64,000 nucleotides of DNA from Clostridia bacterium (lineage in GTDB: Bacteria > Bacillota > Clostridia > Oscillospirales > CAG-272): contig JAFQRL010000039.1 in NCBI GenBank assembly GCA_017410065.1, positions 1-64,000 on the forward strand. Reading direction: 5' to 3'. A program made the translations under genes and the position numbers. The notes beneath the pieces were generated by a model. It did no database searches, was not told the origin of the DNA, and saw nothing but the letters and a program-made list of their open reading frames with translations. Positions 60,140 to 64,000 of this stretch are shown in pieces. The stretch's first letter is position 1. Each line of letters begins with the position of its first letter.

Positions 60140-62077
60140 TCAGGGAGCAGTGGTGTAGACCGAATTTGTGATCTCGTAAGGCTTTTTGAGCGCGTTCTCG
60201 ATAGCCTCGCGAACGACCAGCATATCAGCCTCGGTGATATCGAGATGCACGTGACCGTAATCAGCCTTCGCTGCCGCCTTTGCCTGTGCATCAACATCAT
60301 CGGGAGTGGGAACGTAGGTCACGTCGTCTATTGAGCCGCCTGTCAAGTAGCAGTACCAGAGAAGTCCGAGCGCATATCTTCCGAGAGTGAGACCCATATG
60401 GCCGTAGTCTCTTGAAATATCCACGTCGTCAAGGAAGGAGGAGACCATATTCTGTCTGAAGGTCGCCGCAGGAATAACGCCGTCAAATCTGTCGGTCTTA
60501 AGAACTATATTCTGCGTGATATCAAGAATAGTGTTGTATTGATAAGCGGTATGCTGCTTTTCGGTGGAGAGATTGTCGTTATACTTCCAGATCATGTGGT
60601 AAATGATCTCGGTATCCTCGCTGGTAAGATTTGCATCAATGAAATCAAGAAAATCGGTGAGATGGGAGTAGGTCTCCGTCTTTTCAACCGTGTTGGGGCC
60701 GTGCTGAATGGTTATGAAATCCCAATCGTATGCCGCAATAGTCTTTGCGTATCTTTCCTTAAGGGTATCAGCCTTCACGGAGGTGCGCACGCCGTTCACG
60801 GAAATACCGCAGGATGCCTCTCCCTCTGTGTTTACCGCATCGGGCTGGGAGGGGTGATAGTCCTCAAGAGTATCGTCAAGGTTCCACCAATGGTGGTTGA
60901 TGTCACATCCGCCCGTGGTGATGGAGCCGAGGATCACCTCGTCGTAGCCCGCGCTTGCGAATATCTTATAAAGGTAGGTGTATGCATCGTTTGAATAGCT
61001 GTTTCCGAATGCCAGAAGCTTGAAGGTCTTGACCTCGGGAGCTGTAAGCTTAAATGGATCTGCCATCGCGAAGTCAATTGCCTCGTTGAGTATACGGTAT
61101 CTGGAATTTACGGAATTATCCGAAAGCTCAAGCCCTATCTCCTCCGCATCCTTATCTAAAAGATAAGAGCCCCAGGTAACAGCCGCAACGTAAGCACCAA
61201 TCTCGGTCTCAAGCTGAATACCGTTTGTGCCCGTAACCGAGCCGTCAAGGAAGATCTCTCGCAAATTCTGAATAGCCGCACCGACGGGAAGGATACCGTC
61301 GATCTTTGCGTTGCTCTTAACGAAGGTCTCAAGAGCCACGGTGATGCCCTGATACATAGCAGCCTGATCCTTGCCGTATGCGTCGAAGCCTGCGTGAGAG
61401 GAGTTCTTATTGTATGCCCAGCTCATATTCCAAAGGAGCTTTGCGTTTGCGTTGGTCTTATTATCCTCAATGTAATTAACAACGAAATCAAGCTCGGAAT
61501 ATTCCTCTGCAATACCCGCCTTCGGAATGCTCTGACCGATAACGATATAGTCCCAGGTATCGTAGGTGAGCACGTCAAGGAACTTCTGGGAGTATTTTGT
61601 GGATACGGTCTCGCCGTTTTCCATAATTGCAAAGGTGTACGCCTTCTTTTCGGACTCAATATTCTTCTTCTGATCCGCAATGGACGCGCCCGAATTGAAA
61701 TTGAAGTTCATTGTTGCAACGGTAACGTTATCAATACCGCCGAGCTTCAGCACCTCGTCAAGATAGGTGACGGCATAGGTGCTTGATGCGTCTCCGATAA
61801 CGAGGAGCTTAACAGAACCCGTTGCGGGGATAGCCTTCTCGTAGCTGTCGCCGCACTTATTGCAGGTGTAGAGGGTGAGACCCTCCTCGGTTGCACTCGG
61901 CTCGGTCACAGTCTCGGGGAAGTATTCGCCGTCGTCGCACACAGAGCAGGGAAGCTCTCTCTTATCCGTGCCGCCGCCCGTGCCCCCGGAGCTCTCCTCG
62001 TCTCCGCAGGAGCCAAGCACAATAAGTGCGCAGAGCGCCAGCATAACCGATATCATAAGACTTAAAAATCTTTTCAT
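60140..62077 (-). CDS. Lipoprotein with two DUF4886 domains
   Basis: 645 aa, ATG after AAGAGGATCGTTAAA. A signal peptide with lipobox VLGSC is followed by a Cys pair (CSVCDDG...CNKCG) that may bind zinc. The first domain (about 90-345) is degenerate (LLVIGDASSTYA) and the second (about 353-645) is intact (LLAFGNSYSNDAYTYLYKIF). The second domain is closely similar to the 59208-60092 protein. It probably acts at the outer face of the membrane. Confidence 0.83.
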   Translation of the reverse strand: MKRFLSLMISVMLALCALIVLGSCGDEESSGGTGGGTDKRELPCSVCDDGEYFPETVTEPSATEEGLTLYTCNKCGDSYEKAIPATGSVKLLVIGDASSTYAVTYLDEVLKLGGIDNVTVATMNFNFNSGASIADQKKNIESEKKAYTFAIMENGETVSTKYSQKFLDVLTYDTWDYIVIGQSIPKAGIAEEYSELDFVVNYIEDNKTNANAKLLWNMSWAYNKNSSHAGFDAYGKDQAAMYQGITVALETFVKSNAKIDGILPVGAAIQNLREIFLDGSVTGTNGIQLETEIGAYVAAVTWGSYLLDKDAEEIGLELSDNSVNSRYRILNEAIDFAMADPFKLTAPEVKTFKLLAFGNSYSNDAYTYLYKIFASAGYDEVILGSITTGGCDINHHWWNLDDTLEDYHPSQPDAVNTEGEASCGISVNGVRTSVKADTLKERYAKTIAAYDWDFITIQHGPNTVEKTETYSHLTDFLDFIDANLTSEDTEIIYHMIWKYNDNLSTEKQHTAYQYNTILDITQNIVLKTDRFDGVIPAATFRQNMVSSFLDDVDISRDYGHMGLTLGRYALGLLWYCYLTGGSIDDVTYVPTPDDVDAQAKAAAKADYGHVHLDITEADMLVVREAIENALKKPYEITNSVYTTAP

Positions 62078-62160
62078 TTTAACGATCCTCTTTTCTCGGC
62101 AAATAAGCCGAAATGATTTGATTTATTGCAAAAATTGAAACAATTATTTACAAAATCGCT

Positions 62161-62967
62161 TTATTCCTCTATCCAACCCTTAAGCTTGAGCCAGGCAAGA
62201 AGATTGTCGGTCCAGCTTCTGATATAGGGTACGTCAATGTTTCTTTCGGGGTGATAGCCTACTCCGAGTCCGTGGCCGCCGAGAGGATATATATGCATCT
62301 CAAAGGACACTCCGATGTTATGAAGCGCGGTTGCGTAGCGGAAGGTGTTGTTAACGTCAACGCAGTTATCCGTCTCCGTGTGCCAGATGAAGGCGGGCGG
62401 AGCAGTTTTATCCACGATCTGTGCGGGAGATATGGAGGGATATCTTTCTTTTTCGTCTCCGAGAAGATTTATAAACGAGCCCGAATGCCCGTCGAAATCA
62501 AGCACGGGATAGCAAAGTATCTGCGCGTTGGGAATGTAGTCCACCTCGTCAAGCTCGTCCACACCCTCGCCGTCGATCTTCCCGCGATAGGTTGAAATAA
62601 GAGCCGCAAGATGTCCGCCTGCCGACGAGCCCATAACCGCGATCCTGTTCGGGTCAAGACCCATCTCCTCCGCGTGAGCTCTGATGTATCTCACCGCGCG
62701 GCGAGCATCAAGGAGGGGGTAGGGGAATTTTGTGGGCTTAACTCTGTAATCAACGTCAAAAACGTCAATGCCCTGCGCGTGAAGCAGCTCGCGGTAGCCT
62801 GTGCACTCATAAGCCGCCCTCGTGCGATAGCCGCCGCCCGCAAAGGTAACGACGCAGGCTCTCGATCTGCGCTCGGGTGCAGGATAATAATTTATGTAGG
62901 GAACCTCAAAGCCATCCTCGTGTCCCGGGGCATCGCCCTCCCAAAGTCTTTTTCTGAATCCTTCCAT
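62161..62967 (-). CDS. Alpha/beta-hydrolase, acetyl-xylan-esterase-like
   Basis: 268 aa, ATG after TTGGAGAAAACAAA. Nucleophile in GSSAGGH, oxyanion region FAGGGYRTRAAYECTGY, Asp in HTETDNCVDV and His in GGHGLG complete the triad. Similar to BD-FAE/acetyl esterases of carbohydrate deacetylation. No signal peptide, so cytosolic. It is co-directional with the DUF4886 genes. Confidence 0.87.
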   Translation of the reverse strand: MEGFRKRLWEGDAPGHEDGFEVPYINYYPAPERRSRACVVTFAGGGYRTRAAYECTGYRELLHAQGIDVFDVDYRVKPTKFPYPLLDARRAVRYIRAHAEEMGLDPNRIAVMGSSAGGHLAALISTYRGKIDGEGVDELDEVDYIPNAQILCYPVLDFDGHSGSFINLLGDEKERYPSISPAQIVDKTAPPAFIWHTETDNCVDVNNTFRYATALHNIGVSFEMHIYPLGGHGLGVGYHPERNIDVPYIRSWTDNLLAWLKLKGWIEE

Positions 62968-63008
62968 TTTGTTTTCTCCAATCGTATTTGCACGGCTGTG
63001 CCGTATTA

Positions 63009-63815
63009 TTATTTGTTTTCTGAAAGCGCCTTGTTCTTAAGAGCCGCCGCCGCGGAATACACCGCGATAAGCTCAATAAGCAGAAAGACGTACGCGAGAA
63101 GCACCGACATAAGCTCGGCGACCGAATACTCACCGCCCGATCCGACGAAAAAGCTCACCGTGCTTATTAGCTCCCTGGTCACCTTGACCGCAAAGCCAAC
63201 GAGAGTTGCCCCGAGAATACCGAGGTTCGTGCTGTCGTCGGTGTCGAAGATCCTTGCAGGGGAGATCCCGTCTCTCACGGTAGCTTCAGCCTCCGCCCAA
63301 AGCTTTTTCCGCTCCGCCTTCGTACCTCTCTCCTTGCGCATCGGAGGAAGCTCGGAACGAAGTTTTTTGAACACGGGGTATGCCGAAACGCCTCTTGCCG
63401 CAAAGTAAAGAAACGCCCCGCTCGCCCACCCAATAATAAGGCCGATGGCCGAAAGCCCAAGAGAAATAAGAGCTCCGTCTATCGAATCATATCCGAGAGA
63501 AAGCGCGAAAAGATAGCAATAGGGGAGCGAATAGATAAGCGCGGGAAGCGATAGCTTGATGCACCGTATAAGCGCGCCCTTTGCCTTTGGCTCGGTGAGG
63601 AAAAGATGAGCTCCGATAGCCACAGGAGCAAAGAATTCAAGAAGCTTTTCGATGATCGCTCGCACCGCAATATAAACGGTGTGAGAAGGTCCGTCCCAAT
63701 CCTCAATATCCTCAACCGCGTAGTTCGGTATATAGAAGATGAGAAAAGCGAGAAGATAAAATGCCGATAGTATCAGCAAAAGCCGCCGCCTTGCCTTAAT
63801 AGAATTTTCTGCCAC
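63009..63815 (-). CDS. Polytopic membrane protein
   Basis: GTG start 7 nt after AAAGGAG is chosen over an ATG 17 codons upstream without a site, giving 268 aa. Hydrophobic segments lie at about 13-32, 58-76, 88-108, 112-132, 188-204 and 228-250. A charged cytosolic stretch (KKLRSELPPMRKERGTKAERKKLW) lies between the two halves. No transporter signature is recognised. Confidence 0.72.
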   Translation of the reverse strand: MAENSIKARRRLLLILSAFYLLAFLIFYIPNYAVEDIEDWDGPSHTVYIAVRAIIEKLLEFFAPVAIGAHLFLTEPKAKGALIRCIKLSLPALIYSLPYCYLFALSLGYDSIDGALISLGLSAIGLIIGWASGAFLYFAARGVSAYPVFKKLRSELPPMRKERGTKAERKKLWAEAEATVRDGISPARIFDTDDSTNLGILGATLVGFAVKVTRELISTVSFFVGSGGEYSVAELMSVLLAYVFLLIELIAVYSAAAALKNKALSENK

Positions 63816-63890
63816 GGAAGCTCTCCTTTCTATTTTCACTCCTATCATTTTATCACAAAGAAACACCTAAATCAATAGTTATTTATAAAT

Positions 63891-63951
63891 TTTAATCGGT
63901 CGGTTATAAAATTTAATTGGTCGGACACAATTTTTGGCGGTAGAGTATAAT
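63891..63951 (+). promoter_or_regulatory. Direct repeats and -10 of a rightward promoter
   Basis: TTTAATCGGTCGG (63891-63903) and TTTAATTGGTCGG (63912-63924) lie 21 bp apart. The second ends 21 nt before a TATAAT (63946-63951). No -35 is seen. A rightward gene beyond the window is probably controlled by a response regulator that binds these direct repeats. Confidence 0.6.
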
Positions 63952-64000
63952 AAACTGCATAAAATATAGAAAAAAGGACTTCGTGCTCTGAATTTTTTTG

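Overview
The window looks like a chromosomal segment of an uncultured low/mid-GC Bacillota of class Clostridia, probably gut-associated. The signs are sigma-A-type promoters with 17-bp spacers, strong AGGAGG ribosome binding sites, Bacillota housekeeping genes (rqcH, a YtqB/mnmM-type methyltransferase, a CCA-adding enzyme) and several Gram-positive lipoproteins. It carries a complete-looking temperate prophage of about 36.9 kb, inserted in the 3' end of a tRNA-Trp gene. The 29-bp attachment core is repeated at 6325-6353 and 43240-43268.

Left host flank (1-6.3 kb): the 3' end of a group II intron, two tandem paralogous lipoproteins, a polysaccharide-deacetylase-like protein, a small membrane protein, and then a scrap-yard. 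The scrap-yard holds decayed toxin-module fragments whose DNA matches a stretch inside the prophage's giant gene, four copies of a hairpin-rich repeat, a 23S-rRNA-intervening-sequence-type four-helix-bundle gene and small orphan genes.

Prophage: leftward integrase, a membrane protein and a CI/LexA-type repressor. These are opposed by a rightward Cro-like gene from a classical divergent switch with GTGTC-N6-GACAC operators. About 20 small early genes follow, including an excisionase-like HTH protein, PcfK-like and PcfJ-like proteins, a DUF3102/coiled-coil protein and DUF6275, then a DUF6017-like protein and an HUH rolling-circle-type Rep. The late genes are terminase small and large subunits, portal, a phage-encoded Prp-like cysteine protease, scaffold, N4-gp56-type major capsid protein, connector, a gp10-like protein, an ejection-type protein, a 2,752-residue polyvalent protein, a BppU-like receptor-binding protein and membrane (lysis/baseplate-associated) proteins. 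No tape measure or tail tube gene is visible, so a short-tailed (podovirus-like) virion is most likely. Three late transcription units start with the same promoter architecture: AAAATCAGGGGGGTT, exactly 21 nt, then a -10 hexamer. This is a candidate new activator-dependent phage promoter.

Two prophage features stand out. First, the Prp-like protease sits beside two structural proteins whose N-termini carry L27-like motifs (GLQFFA/E, FVFA/E). Second, the giant polyvalent protein (metalloprotease HEVGH, BECR-like nuclease region, ADP-ribosyltransferase-like region) contains, in another frame, a 103-codon gene with its own strong ribosome binding site, placed just after the nuclease region. The decayed copy in the host flank has the same order (toxin end, RBS, small gene), which suggests a mobile toxin/partner cassette.

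Right host flank (43.3-64 kb): the tRNA-Trp; a probable TetR-controlled catabolic set (DHDPS-family aldolase, SDR epimerase, M20 peptidase, and a divergent Gfo/Idh/MocA oxidoreductase) with two matching 16-bp operators; a GNAT acetyltransferase; a radical SAM/SPASM protein; cca; rqcH; mnmM; two cyclophilins; two DUF4886 proteins; an alpha/beta-hydrolase; and membrane proteins.
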